Origin: Euryodendron excelsum
Lineage: Eukaryota > Streptophyta > Magnoliopsida > Ericales > Pentaphylacaceae
Direction of reading: 5' to 3'
Length of the DNA: 64,000 bases
Assembly: GCA_033060915.1 (NCBI GenBank)
Contig: CM065399.1
Location: forward strand, 19,967,501 to 20,031,500
Of the stretch, positions 32,575 to 44,340 are shown piece by piece (position 1 is the stretch's first letter; every line of letters begins with the position of its first letter). Under the pieces are notes generated by a model. The model was given only the letters and a program-made list of their open reading frames with translations, was not told the origin of the DNA and made no database searches. The position numbers were made by a program, and so were the translations under genes.

Positions 32575-33879
32575 GGCAATCTGCAACAAACCTGGCGCAT
32601 ATGCTACATGCATATGGCCAAAATTTGGCCGTGCGCATGTAGGACATGCGCAGGTACTGTTCCATTGCTAGAATAACATGTGGCACCCTGTGTACTGGTT
32701 AAATCTGGACCGTTGATCAAAAGTCGGTCGATCTGATCAAAATTTGAGCGCATGGAGCATACACTCCATTACCGGGAAGGTTCATCCAAACTTTGCCTCG
32801 ATAATTGGGCCAATCGGAAAGGTTCCAGGGAAATCGGTCACACTCGGGATGTTTTCCTAGTGCATCCGATGAACTTTCATGTTTTCGAAAAGTTTGAATT
32901 GCGTTTGGAGGTGAGTGATATCGTCTCGGGAAGTGTGCCAAAAGGACACTTTTGCTGAGCATCTGTGATATGCTCCGTGGGTGTTTGAAAGTGGTTATTT
33001 TCATTTCGTGCAATCGAGGCCTTCGAGAAGCGATCTATTCGATCGGACCGTACCGATGGAAAGTACTCTGGAAATACTTTTTGGAATTCCCAAATTTACG
33101 CATTTCTCAAGTCATTTAACGGTGCGTTTTGATTAGGGAATCGGAAAAAAAGTCAACCTTGGCGGAGCGTCTGCGAGACGTTCCAGGGGTTGCTGAAAGT
33201 TATGGTCTTCACACCGCACGATGTAGGGCTTCGAGAGGTGATTTACTTGATCGAGCCGTATCGATAGAAGGATCTATGGACGTGCTTTTGAGAATTCCCT
33301 ATTTTACACGTTTCTCAAGTCGGTTGACGGTGCGATATAATCAGGGAATCGAGAGAAAAGATAATTTAAGCGGAGAGTCTATGAGACGCTCTAGGGAACT
33401 TTTATCGAGTCATGTGAGCTTAGTGTCGTAGGGTGTTCCTTGGGTTAAACAAAGGTGTGCGGTGAAATCTTTTGCTCGAAACCCTAAGGCCGGTACTGCT
33501 TTGGGGCGTTATTGGCTCCTAGGGGCAACACGGTCATTTTGACCGGAGCTGGCTAGAAATGGTTAGGAATGGTCTGGTATATTGTGTTAGGCGTGTAGGG
33601 CTATTCAGGGATGGTTTTGAGAGAGTTTGTCGCCGTTCAGCGGGGTTCGTGTCGTGCTGAGTCGTTTAGGGGTAAAATGGTTATTTTGACCATAGTGAGC
33701 TGGAATAGGACCAGATTTGGAGCAAATGGGGTGCGGGGGGATGCCTGATGGTTTGATAACATTGTGGAAGGATGGACTTATAGTTTTGAGGGATTTTGAA
33801 CTTTCCCAAAACGTGCTTGGAAGCCCAAGGGGCAAGTTTGGTCATTTTTCACCGAGTCGGGCTAGTAGGCGGCGGTGTT

Positions 33880-34225
33880 GACCTAGGTGTTGGTTCCCGA
33901 GACCGCCCAGTCTCGGAAAACTACTTGTGCGGTGTTGGTCTCCAAGAACGCCCGTTCTTAGAGAGCTACCTATAGGGGTGGTGTTGGCTCCTAAGAATGC
34001 CTGGTCCCAGAAAACTACCTGGAAGTGTGGTGTTGGTCTCCGAGAACGCCCGGTCTCCGAGAACTACCAAATGACGGACATTCTACGTTGGGGGGCTAGC
34101 AGGCACCAGGTGAACCGTCTAGAATTTGATAAGGTGTTAGTCCCCGAGATCGCCCGATCTCGGGAAGCTACCTGGATGACGCTAGTTTCTGGGACCGCCT
34201 GGTCCGGAAAACTGCCTGGAATAAT
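33880..34225. repeat. GC-rich array of hairpin-forming repeats in U3 of the family-A LTR
   Basis: At least six diverged units begin GGTGTTGG or a variant (near 33885, 33931, 33980, 34029, 34134, 34181), each with a dyad like CCGAGAnCGCCCGnTCTCGG and then AACTACCTGG. The unit at 34143-34164 is perfect: CCCGAGATC, loop GCCC, GATCTCGGG. Another is CCGAGAC/GTCTCGG at 33897-33916. The copy at 1-918 lacks the array. Confidence 0.8.
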
Positions 34226-34385
34226 GGTGCTTAAGGCTCCAGCGGATCCTTGTGGACCCGAGAAGCGACCAGTTGACTGGATTGGAGATTGAAAGGCTCG
34301 TCTTGAGCTTGCATGTGTTGTGATGTTGGGAACCGAATCCGGCTGAGCCAGAGATTGCCGAGCGGGCAAAAATGGGGTGCTTACA

Positions 34386-35123
34386 GTTGTGAATCTAAGT
34401 TTTCTTATAGATCCAAACTCAATTAGGTAGAATTAGAGAAAACATAAGATGATTCATTGAAATCTAGATACCTTCTTTGAAATCCTTGAAGATCCTTAAT
34501 AGATCTTCACAATTGCATCCAAGGATAAGTTTAGCTACTTGATTCCATGGTAGAAAGCATGATGGAATGTAAATATTGGATTAAATTGAAAGAAAACAAG
34601 TGTTTAGTTGCAAAGAAAATGTAGGAAAATGGAAGAAAGTAAAGGAAAATAGAGTTTCTCTCTCTAAAACTGCTCGTAATGCAAAATATATAAGCTAACC
34701 TAAGCTAAGGAATGAAATATATGAAAAGTTGCCTTCACAAAAGCCCAAAATAGCCTTATATAGCTATTACAAAAATAGGAATTTGTCAGGCGAGTGTTGG
34801 GCCAGCACTCAGTTATCAAACAGTGAAAATTACTCTCTGAAGTTAGCAAACGGTGCATTTTTTTTATGTCCGAGTGCTACGTGAGCATTAGGTGAGCACT
34901 CGGTGAGTTGGGCGATCGTTCGACTAAATGCTTGGTTATTACTTAGTTATCACTCGATGATGCATTTTTTGCCCTTTCTTCTACAATTAAACTTCATTCC
35001 CAAGAATTAGATCAAAAAAGCATGTTAAGGACAATTTAAGGATAACATACTAATCTAATACCTAAACTAGAGCTAACAATCCACTAATTAGGAGATTAAG
35101 ATTACATCTTTGGAGTGTAATCA
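34386..35123 (-). repeat. Proximal part of the 3' LTR of element B
   Basis: Matches 39702-40462 closely: from GAATCTAAGTTTTCTTATA to GGAGTGTAATCA. By eye about 15 differences occur in the first ~190 aligned bases. The minus-strand TATATAAGG near 34763-34755 mirrors that of the 5' LTR. Confidence 0.85.
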
Positions 35124-35134
35124 TACCCCCTCAA
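35124..35134 (-). other. Polypurine tract of element B
   Basis: On the minus strand TTGAGGGGGTA lies directly against the TGATTACAC start of the 3' LTR, the standard place and composition of a plant LTR-element polypurine tract. Confidence 0.8.
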
Positions 35135-38100
35135 CTTAGCGCTCGCTAGTCCCTTGCAAAATCTACAATTAAAGCAAGTATGTACACAAGATAATCTCCA
35201 CTTTCATAGGAGTCGCGGATGCATTTAGCCTATACATAAAGTCTTTAAACCCTTAGGTTACCTCTAATAGACGAGTGGTGTCTCATGAGAGTTTATAGTG
35301 ATAATACCCATAAATATCAACTCATAATCATCAATCAAAGACTAAAATAATATAAAAATGAGGCATAGATAGCAATCTGAACAATTCACCCCTAAAATCA
35401 ATGTAAGCAAGATTTTATCAATAAGGACACAAAAATGAGGTTCATGTGTGTGTGTGATAATCATGCAATGTAACTCAAATGTATCCACTCACACATTCAT
35501 ACCTTTGGAGCCCCGATCCAAATCCTCACTAGCATACACTTTCAAACAACTAGGATGGAAAACTTTAAAAAGGAATAAATGCAATAATATGCAAGAAAGC
35601 AATCCAAATGTCAAAAATAGCAATAATAAAGTGTATTAATCTTTGCATGACTTTATAAAAGAATGCTTATAGCTTAGATATCAACTAATTGTGACGACAA
35701 GTAAGAGCTCAAATTCAAGCAAGATCTTAAATGAAGTGCATGCTTTTAGATTATAAAGAACTTTGTAAATGAAAGCCAATAGGGTTTCAAGGTAAGGTAT
35801 AGGAAGGAAGGAAGAGGTATAAGAATTTAATACATATGTGATCAAGGCATGTAATGCCAATAAAGTAATTCTTCTTTTTCTTTCCCATTCTAACTTTCTA
35901 GCATATTTTCTTGCCTCTTTGAGGCTTCAAACCTTTTTCTTATTTCGTTTCTTTCTTTTCCTATCTTTTGATTTGTTTTCAATCCCCTTGTCTCTTTATT
36001 TTTTTTTTTTTCAGTTTTCTTTACTACCCTTTTTGCATACTTTTACCATTTTCTACATTTGCATAACATAACTTGTCTTTATTTTTTTCATGAGCTTCAA
36101 TAGAATGAAGGTTTGTGCCTCTTCAACTAAAGAAAAAAGTTATATCATCAATGATCACATCTCAAATAAGATCACACATCAAAATGATAGAAAGACGTGA
36201 TTGTAAGGCGAATAAAATAAACAAGAATTACATGGCTCAAAAGGGTGAAAGATGGCCTAAAATCATTTCCCAATGCATACATGAAATAGATCTTAAATGA
36301 ATGCGAGTGTCAGTCATGAAAGGCAATATAAAGCATATAAGCCAAATGCAAACGTAATGAAACCATTGAAATAATAAGAATCAAGAAATCTTCTCGAGTG
36401 AATGTAATCTCTATTCAAAGAAGCGTATAGCTCTAAATCTCACAAGGTAAAGTTCTCCACTCAAGTAAGGCTACAAATGCACAAACTAATATATTGAAGC
36501 TACATCTATGATTTGTGCTCAATGAGTATAATCCCCTCACTAAAGATACCATCCTACAAAATATCAAAATCAAATAGTGAAGTGTTCATCATACTATAAA
36601 TATAAGCTATGCAACACTCTAATCATTCAAAAATCAAAGATTGAATCTCATAAATATGCTATGATCTCCCTTTAAAGTATCAACACATCCATCATGAATA
36701 ATAAGGGATAATCATGAAAAGTACGAAAAAGATGCGTTAAAGATAGCAAAATAAAGTGTCGGAACTACAAGATACTTCAACCTCTACCAAGAATCCCAAG
36801 TAGTCGAACGATCATCATTCAATGTAATACCTGAGAATAGTCAATAAACTATAGAGAGATCGAAGTATAGCACTAGATATATAACAATGAAATTAAAAAA
36901 TGACATCCACCATGAATAGTAGAGCTTTAGATACAAATGATGGAATACATGCCTATAAAAATGTTATCTAAACTCTACCTCTAACTAGAGGAAGTCATCA
37001 TCAAAGGTTCAAAATTATCAAAAATTTTAAAAATTTCTACAAAAATTAACCTACTACAAAAATTAACAAAACAAAAGCATTTCTACAAAAGTACAAAAAT
37101 TAACAAAACAAAATAAAAAATAGAGGTTAAGCCTCTATAACTACTCTCCCCTTCTACTAGAATGATGCATTGTCCTCAATGTACAAAGACAAAGCATAGA
37201 ATGAGACGAAGCAGTGAAGGAAGAGGGGCTAGGGTGCCTAAATGCACCCCCCAAATAAAATGAAAACCTAACTAATAAAACAAAATAACAGCAAAAACAA
37301 AAACTATCTAAACTACTCCTACTCCTACATAAAATTGGAGAGAGGAGCACCCAATACCATAATGTGGGAATTTGTCATCATCCCACATATCGACTCTTGC
37401 AACTTATAAAGTGTTCAAACAAACATAAGAATAAACAATGGCAACCCCTTTGATGAACTCAATAATATAACATGAAAGCATATAAACATAAAAAGAGTCA
37501 TGAAATGTAGAAAATACAAAACGATCATACACAAAAGTGCCAATAAAGCTCATGCTATGAGGCAATTGACCCTCCCTTTCTTTTGTTGGTCAGCAATGGG
37601 AATGATATTGGTTCTAATGTTAGGGCATGGAGCTCCAACGGCTCCAGAAGTGTAGGACTACCTAGAGGTGGAAATGTATGGATCTTATGACCTATAGATA
37701 TGATAGGAATGACCTCTAGACCAACATCATCCTCTTTGACATGCATATCCCCAATATTGGATAGACCAAAATCCTCACTCTTCTCTTCTTGTTTGGAGTC
37801 CTAAATCTTGAACTCCTCTATCTATAGTTTCGCATCCCTAATTTCATCTTTAATAATTTCCTCACTTACCTTATGAGCTTCTTCCCTAGACTCAAACTCT
37901 TGGGGAACGATGGTGTGATCAATGATGCCCTCATTCCTAAGATTAGTTATGGGATGGACTTGCTCGATTGGATGACTTACTCTTGGTTAGGGGTGGAATA
38001 AAGATGGGCATTATTAAAGCTCTCTTAATTGGTAGTTGCCTCTTAGACATTCAAAGCTTCCAAGAAAGAGGTCAATTGATCATTCACGTTGGCTAACATG

Positions 38101-39118
38101 CTTGTTGTCAGTTCTAGAGACGCTAGTTAGGAATCCTCCCCAAAAGACTTATTGGGTGGAGATGGATATACAATATGCTCATGGTAAGGATAAATTGGTG
38201 GTGATTCATGATAATGTTCAAAGGGCTCTTGGTAGTGATAAAGTAGTTGTGATGTTTGTCAATGGTCAAAGGGCTCTTGGTAGGATTAAGTTAAGGCTGG
38301 ATAATGATGTGAAAAGGTGCTCTCAAATCCATTAATAAGGTTGGATTGGTTACATCACCCGGGATTAGGAGTTGGTATAAAAGACTTCTTTAGTCATTAC
38401 TGCGAATACAATCTCTAAGAGACCGACAAGATAGTTCTTGAGCTCTAATCTTGCTAACATGAATGTAGTCTCTAAGAGACCAACAAGGAGGTGCTTCCAC
38501 GCCATCACAACTATGAACGCTCTCATTAACACTGTTCTCAACCCATTGAGATGAGTATTACGTTGTGCTTAGCTATATCAATGTGTAGAGATGATGTGAG
38601 TGTGAAAATGAGCTACCAAGCATAGAAGAATGGCTATTGGGGTTCACTATTAAGTGCTTATTGGTTGAGTCACAAATACAAAAATGCTAGGCAATGCATA
38701 AACAAATTGGCAATCTGTGCCTCAACAAGTCAATTCACAATCCTCAACCATGAATTGCCTTTCAAATCCTCCAAGCTCCACATAAAAATTTTCACCAATT
38801 CAAACAATTTCAATTTCAATCCAACCGAGCCTCCAATCTCTGTATGCAAAAACAATACCATCAATAAGCATATAGCACAAAAGATCTATCCACCAATCGA
38901 ATTATTAATGCAATTCAAATTTCCATACTAATCAAACAAAAACAATCCTAAAATAAAAAAGAAAATCAAAATTTATCATATTATCACACAAAACAGTGGA
39001 ACGAAGTTACCAATGGCCTTAGCTAAAGATTACTCCATTGTAGTAGATTTGATGAAGATCCAATCCACTAATAGCTCTCTAACCCAAGGTCCTTTAGTGC
39101 TCACCTTCGTGCCTTTGG
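35135..39118 (-). mobile_element. Interior of element B, no recognisable gag-pol
   Basis: AT-rich, ~4 kb. The minus-strand frame around 37555-37930 is open over two pieces broken by a stop and is acidic and Glu/Lys-rich in its first part (for example EFESREEAHKVSEEI), which could be a decayed gag or accessory reading frame; no zinc knuckle or enzyme motif is visible. Small internal duplications occur at 38195-38290 (CAAAGGGCTCTTGGTAG twice) and 38409-38490 (TCTCTAAGAGACC twice). The poly-T-rich frame at 35838-36071 is composition only. Confidence 0.55.
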
Positions 39119-39141
39119 TCCTCGACAACGACGCAAAAACT
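39119..39141 (-). other. Degenerate primer binding site of element B (tRNA-Asp-like)
   Basis: Minus-strand sequence after the 5' LTR reads TTTTTGCGTCGTTGTCGAGG. It resembles the tRNA-Asp-type site TGGCGCCGTTGCCGGGGA of Athila-like elements, with C-to-T and G-to-A changes and one missing base. The changes are the kind expected from decay of methylated cytosines. Confidence 0.6.
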
Positions 39142-40462
39142 TGAATCACTTCCAAAGATGATATAAATTTGAACTTCCCCGCTAGAGAACGGGTGTCACG
39201 ATTGAAGTATAAAATCCGATGGGTACCGTAGTTGATTTTCTCAAGAACCAAGCCAAATATAGGCTACCAACACTTAGAGAATACTAAACTAACTTGAATT
39301 GAATAAAAACTAGGTAAATTGAAACTTGAATTGAATAACAACTAGGTAAATTAAAGCTAAGTAAAACGAAGACTAAAAATCCCTTGAGTTAACTAAACTA
39401 ATGCAAGGCAATTAACAACTAATGGAAACAATTAAACTAAATTTAAATACAATTAAAGAGGCTTGGATACAATTAATTCAATCAACCAATTCACAACAAG
39501 AGTTTCAATAGAGGAATTTGTAACTCAAATCAAGGATCATTCTATGGATCCTTGATTCAAAAGATTTAGACCCTAAAACAATGAATTCATGCTTAGTTGA
39601 GTGTGAATTTGAAAACAATTGAAAGAATCATAGATTCAAACCATAAGTTTGTGCAATCTCTATACCAATTATGAAATTGTGCATAGAAATTACCAAATTA
39701 TGTTATGAATCTAAGTTTTCTTATAAATCCAAACTTAATTAGGTAGAATTAGAGAAAACATAAGATGATTTATTGAAATCTAGATACCTCCATTGAAATC
39801 CTTGAAGATTCTTGGTAGATCTTTACAAATGCATCCAAGGATGAGTTTAGCTACTTGATTCCATTGTAGAAAGCATGAAGAATGTAAATATTGCATTAAA
39901 TTGAGAAAACAAGTGTTTAGTTGCAAAAAAAATGAAGAAAAATGGAAGAAAGTAAAAGAAAATAGAGTCTCTCTCTAAAACTACTCCTAATACAAAATAT
40001 CTAAGCTAACCTAAGTTAAGGAATCAAAGATATGAAAAGATGCCTTAAAAATATCCAAAATAGCCTTATATAGCTATTATAAAAATAGGGATCCGTCAGG
40101 TGAGTGCTGGGCAAGTGCTTGGCTAATAGTCGCCCAAGAGACTGAGCGCTCGGTTATCAAACGGTGAAAACAGGTCTCTGAAGTTAGCAATCGGTGCATT
40201 TTTTTGACGTGATGACATCTAAGTGCTAGGTGAGCGTTAGGCGAGTGCTCAGTGAGTTGGGGGATCACTCGGCCGAGCGCTCGATTATCACTCGGTGATG
40301 CATTTTTTGGCCATTTCTTCTACAATTAAACTCCATTCCTTGCAATTAGATCAAAAAGGCATATTTAGGACAATTTAAGGATAACATGCTAATCTAATAC
40401 CCAAACTCTAGCTAACAATTCACTAATTAGGAGATTGAGATTACACTTTTAGAGTGTAATGA
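39142..40462 (-). repeat. 5' LTR of element B, intact (1321 bp)
   Basis: Minus-strand start near TCATTACACTCTAAAAGTG (the first dinucleotide has mutated; the other LTR has TG) and end GTGATTCA. A TATATAAGG box lies at about 40072-40064 on the minus strand. Repeats of GAGTGCTnGGnGAG type (around 40095-40290) give a GC-richer U3. Confidence 0.85.
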
Positions 40463-40467
40463 TGTAT
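40463..40467. other. Target-site duplication of element B, right copy (TGTAT)
   Basis: Identical to 29517-29521, 10.9 kb away. Confidence 0.8.
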
Positions 40468-41657
40468 AGATTGCCAAGCCTCGTAATAGCAACAAAGCTG
40501 AGACTCTTAAACCATGATATTAAGAAATGGAATAGAAAATGGAACATATATAAAATAGTTTGGTAAAGTGAGCACTCAAAAAATTAACCAACATACTTCA
40601 AACTATAAAGGATTTGAATATTAGAAGGGGAGTCAAGGGGATTGGTACTATTAGAGGAGATCAGTTAGAGGCAAAAGATTAGGATTCTTCTAAAGTTTGT
40701 GGCTTAAATAAGGAGACATAAACACAAAGTTCTTCTATAGAATGGCAAAAGCTCAAATGAAATAATCACATTTGATGTCTAGTGGTCGATTAGCAACTAT
40801 TTTCGGAGACTACTGGCACAGCTAGGTTAGATGTAAGGACCTAGATTTAATTTTTTTTATAATTTCACACACTTTACATGCATAATGAATTTCTATTCAA
40901 ATTATTTGCATTAATTGATTCTAACATTAATTAGGGCTTATTAGACGGTGTTTGGAGTTTGGGGTTATGGTTCTAGGATCTATTATTGGGATTCTGATGG
41001 AATAAAATTTATGATGATGAATGCATATTATGATTTGATGTAAATTAGAGTTGCATATTGTGATATTGGGGGTTATTATAATGTTTGGTTGAGATTTAGG
41101 TTGTATGAAGAGGGTTTCAGGTCATTCTTGAAAGGACATTTGAACATGGGAGGTGTATGAACGGAAAAAGAGTCAAGTGGTTAGGTAGTATGAGTTGCAC
41201 GGGTAATTTATATTATATTTTGCTATGTGGCATCTTTTCCTTGAAAGTCTTCCTATTTCTCCCCAAATTCGATTTGCTAATATAAGAAAAAAACTATGTG
41301 TCATTACGGTTGACTAGCTACTAATTATCCTGTGCTACCTAACCACTAGACTTTCTTTTGTATGAACGAGAGGAGGGTCATTATGGTCGGCTTTTTAGGA
41401 ACTCTAGGTTGACCTTTTTAAGGTTTTTCTCAAGATTTTTCCACCTACTAAGATCTGTTAAGCACAATAAATCCAAAGATTGTATATTTACAAGAACTTA
41501 CTATTATTAGGGTGTTAATAATAGTGTTTTGCATTGATTGAATAGAGTTAAATTCACTTGCATTGATTTTGAAATATATCTATATTACATTTCATCTCAA
41601 TCTTTTTCAAATTGCCTATCTTTTATAGTTTCATCTGACGGTTGATATTTATTTTGC
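40468..41657. other. Intergenic, AT-rich
   Basis: No gene recognised. Part (40630-40680) resembles 28850-28910 on the other flank of element B. Confidence 0.45.
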
Positions 41658-41660
41658 TTA

Positions 41661-43098
41661 GAGCAACTCCAACGCACTCGTTATAGGCCTCCTTTTAGGT
41701 ATTTTATAAAGTCAACTCCCAAATTTCTTCTCCAACGAGCTCTGTATTCGGCTCTTTATTCTACCAATTTTCTTTTTTTGCTCACAAATGTAGCACTCGC
41801 AAATGTAGCGAGGCTTCACCTCTCGCTATCTCTCAACAGTCATTTGTTGTGGCAAGTTTGGCTCTCTTTCTCTCTCATTTTCAGCATTCTCTTGTCACAA
41901 CTCTACAGATCTTCACCAAAAGAGCTAGGGCAAATCTTCACAGCTGAGCTTGGGAACAATACATGCATGGATCTTTTTTTCTCTCACTTCTCCTCCCTCC
42001 CCTCTCACTTTTGAAACTCCCTCCTTCTCCCACACCTTCCTCCCCTCTTACTCCTTCCCCCATGAAAACCCCTTTACACCCCTTTTCCTCTATTTGTTTT
42101 GGTATTTTTCGATGATTTAATGGATCTGATTATGTTACTTTCAATTGTAGTGCTATGATGATCATGTCACGTATGTTTTCACTTTGGTGTTTGCAAAAAA
42201 GAACTTGTGATGGTTTTAGGATTTGCAGTTTGATTCAATTAGTGTTATGTATCGCTTGTTTTGGTGGTCTGCAAGTGTATATATGTATATATATATCTAA
42301 AATTTAATGAGAAAAGAGTGCCTTGTGCACTGGTTGGTTTTGAATCTTGAATTCATTCTTACTGGGATATATGGGTGTTTGTGAAGATTTATTTTTTTTA
42401 TTGCCTTTTCCTTTTTTTCGTCATGGGTTTTTCTTTTATTTTCTTTTTTCCCGGTATCTTACTTTTTGTTGTGATTTTATGGAAAATTTATATCTCTTAT
42501 TTTTGTGCAATTGATTTAATTTCATTAACTGTGGAATTCATTAAGCCTGTCAATTGTCTCTAAATAGATAAAAAAATTTGAGGTGGTTTGGGTCTATTGA
42601 ATACTCCTGTGGTTTCTTTGTTTGTTTTTTTTTTTACCTGGGGTTGTTGAGTATGAAATTAAATTACTTTACATAATAATTATCTTTCTCATATTTATTT
42701 TTCAGATTCGTGATGCAAAAGAAGGAATTGTATAAATCTGCATTTTCATTTAAACATTGTTGGAATAAGTTAAGGTCACACTAAAAATGGATGGAGGAAT
42801 CTTATATAAAGAAACAAAAAACTAGAAGAGTAGGGTTGGAGTTATTCTCAAACTTAGACTATTTTTACTTTTTTGATGATGTGGCATGTCACATCATCAT
42901 GCCATGTCATTATTGAAATGATAACATGACATGTCATATAATATTATTCTTTTAAAAATATGAAAGTTAGTTAGAATGATTAGCTAAAATAAAAAGTAGG
43001 GTTGAAGTTGTTGTCAAAAAGTAACTAACTAAAATAAAGAGTATAATATTTTATAATATTTTAACTAGCTAAAATAGAGAGGTGGGTTGGAGTTGCCC
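41661..43098. mobile_element. Tourist-like (PIF/Harbinger-type) element Y with TTA duplication
   Basis: Left end GAGCAACTCCAACGCACTCG and right end GTTGGAGTTGCCC are inverted repeats, flanked by TTA at 41658-41660 and 43099-43101. The 3-bp TTA duplication and GC-rich TIRs fit PIF/Harbinger-derived elements. No transposase is evident. An inner copy of the right end (GGGTTGGAGTTATTCTC at about 42833) suggests an internal duplication or nested relative. A dyad-rich stretch, GATGATGTGGCATGTCACAT, lies near 42876-42900. Confidence 0.6.
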
Positions 43099-43101
43099 TT
43101 A

Positions 43102-43298
43102 CCATTTAACATATTAGATCAATTTTGAGCTTAAGTTTTCACTTTTAGAATCTCGCCCACAAACGTCGGTGTCACTTGGGAGCAACAAACATATCTCTAC
43201 CCTTAGTTCAAAATTTGGACCTCTCTCAGCCGTCAAATTAAAGAGTTGTTTGGTCAAAAATAAAAAACAGCGCATTAGATGTCCTCTTTATCACGCTT
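43102..43298. other. Host spacer between element Y and a solo LTR
   Basis: Moderately GC-richer DNA without a gene; it continues after the solo LTR at 43947. Confidence 0.5.
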
Positions 43299-43303
43299 GA
43301 CAC

Positions 43304-43941
43304 TGTTAGAATAAAATTATTATTTTATTAAATTCCAAAACTTTATTTTCATTATTCGGTTACAAGTTTTTTATTACAAAACTTATTATATCATTTGTGT
43401 CATAGTATTTATTAAGGTGTCACAATATTGAGTAGCATTTCATTGGGTTTTAATAGTTATAACGGTTAGTTTGTAAAGCCTATATAAGGCTCTTATTTGG
43501 TGTTGTTAGAGATATTAAAAAAATGTGATATACAAAGGTGTACAAACATGAAAGACATACAAATATATACATATTCTTATTCTCTACAATCTCTATATTT
43601 TATATACTCGTTTTATGGGCAACTGCGGCTGGGACGGTTCATTGTTCTACCGGTAGACGTGACTCCCGAGGAGATAGGCTGTGAGCAATTGGGTTAAATC
43701 TTGGAGCAGCTGATGTCCGATTGTACCTTCACGTAGGGAGGCACAGTTGCTTTAGGACAGTGTTATCACGCCTCTCAATTCTCACAGGCCAACTTTTTTA
43801 TTTTCCTTTCACTATATTTTATTGTTCATTAAAATAATTCTATTGCATTGTTCTTGTATTGTTCTTTGGTTTATTCTTAACTTATGATTTATTTGTGTTA
43901 ATGAGAATTACAAGACGTGATTTTATGAAATTCTTCCAACA
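43304..43941 (+). mobile_element. Solo LTR, 638 bp, with GACAC target duplication
   Basis: Starts TGTTAGAATAAAATTATT and ends TTCTTCCAACA, flanked on both sides by GACAC (43299-43303 and 43942-43946). A TATATAAGGC box is at 43481-43490. There is no PBS, PPT or coding region. The TGTTAGAATAAAAT start is typical of Ty1/copia LTRs; lineage is inference. The frame at 43497-43697 is a chance open stretch in the LTR. Confidence 0.88.
43481..43487 (+). promoter_or_regulatory. TATA box of the solo LTR
   Basis: TATATAA followed by GGCTC, 177 bp into the LTR, is well placed for an LTR promoter and fixes the plus orientation. Confidence 0.65.
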
Positions 43942-43946
43942 GACAC

Positions 43947-44337
43947 TGTTGTCTCTTTCATCTCTTCTGCTCAGTCGGCCAGCCAGAGACCCACCTCCAC
44001 TTCCTCTCTCCTTCTCTTAGCCTTCACCCGCAACCATGGCCAAACCACTCTCTCCTTCCCCTCTCTCTCAACCTTTATCCACAGTTAAAGACATCTAACA
44101 GTGCAAAGCTTGAAAAGTGGTTGCCACCTTCTCTTCCCCTCAACCCAATCACTTTCTCTCTCTACCCCGTCTCCCTTTCTCTCTTTCTCTCTAGACACCC
44201 ATGGCCAAAGTGATGGTGGCTACAGAAGGTGAGAGTTCTTTCTGAGAGAAAGAAGTGGGTGTACGGGTTGTACAGAGAAGAGTGGGTTAGAGAAAGGAAA
44301 ACTAGGGAGGAGAGATGGCAAGTATAACACTGAACCA
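43947..44337. other. CT-rich host DNA interrupted by the solo LTR
   Basis: Many TCTCTC and CTTCCC stretches. ATGGCCAAA occurs twice (44036 and 44202) but neither opens into a frame that resembles a gene. Confidence 0.45.
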
Positions 44338-44340
44338 TTA

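Larger units (their letters stand above)
29665..34385 (-). mobile_element. Family-A LTR (~4.7 kb) nested in the 3' LTR of element B
   Basis: The minus-strand start is TGTAAGCACCCCATTTTTGC at 34385, the same start as the copy at 1-918. A TATAAATA box lies on the minus strand at 32574-32567. There are no gag-pol motifs. On its high side element B resumes at once at 34386; on its low side element B sequence ends near 29663. It therefore appears to be a solo LTR with a damaged 3' end. Inside are a 29-bp array, a 30-bp array and a GC-rich hairpin array. Several small frames (32111-32371, 33129-33431, 33927-34292 and opposites) are open by chance in GC-richer DNA and match nothing I know. Confidence 0.65.
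29522..40462 (-). mobile_element. Complete but non-coding LTR retrotransposon, element B, interrupted by a second LTR
   Basis: Read on the minus strand: 5' LTR 40462-39142, degenerate PBS 39141-39119, ~4 kb interior, PPT 35134-35124, 3' LTR starting at 35123 and ending at 29522. TGTAT flanks both ends. The 3' LTR is split by a ~4.7 kb family-A LTR (about 29665-34385). The LTRs start GATTACA-type (TGATTACACTCC) and end GGATTCA/CGATTCA. No reverse transcriptase, integrase or protease can be recognised in the interior, so it is a non-autonomous (LARD-like) or heavily decayed element. The PBS type suggests a Ty3/gypsy (Athila/Tat-like) origin; that is inference. Confidence 0.8.

Noticed and set aside
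32111..34369. Several 70-120 residue frames on both strands in GC-richer DNA
   Set aside because: All lie in the U3/R region of a long LTR; opposite-strand frames of equal quality overlap and no motif is conserved in the copy at 1-918.
37555..37930. Acidic minus-strand frames in element B as a possible host gene
   Set aside because: They sit between PBS and PPT of a retroelement and are broken by a stop; treated as decayed element sequence.
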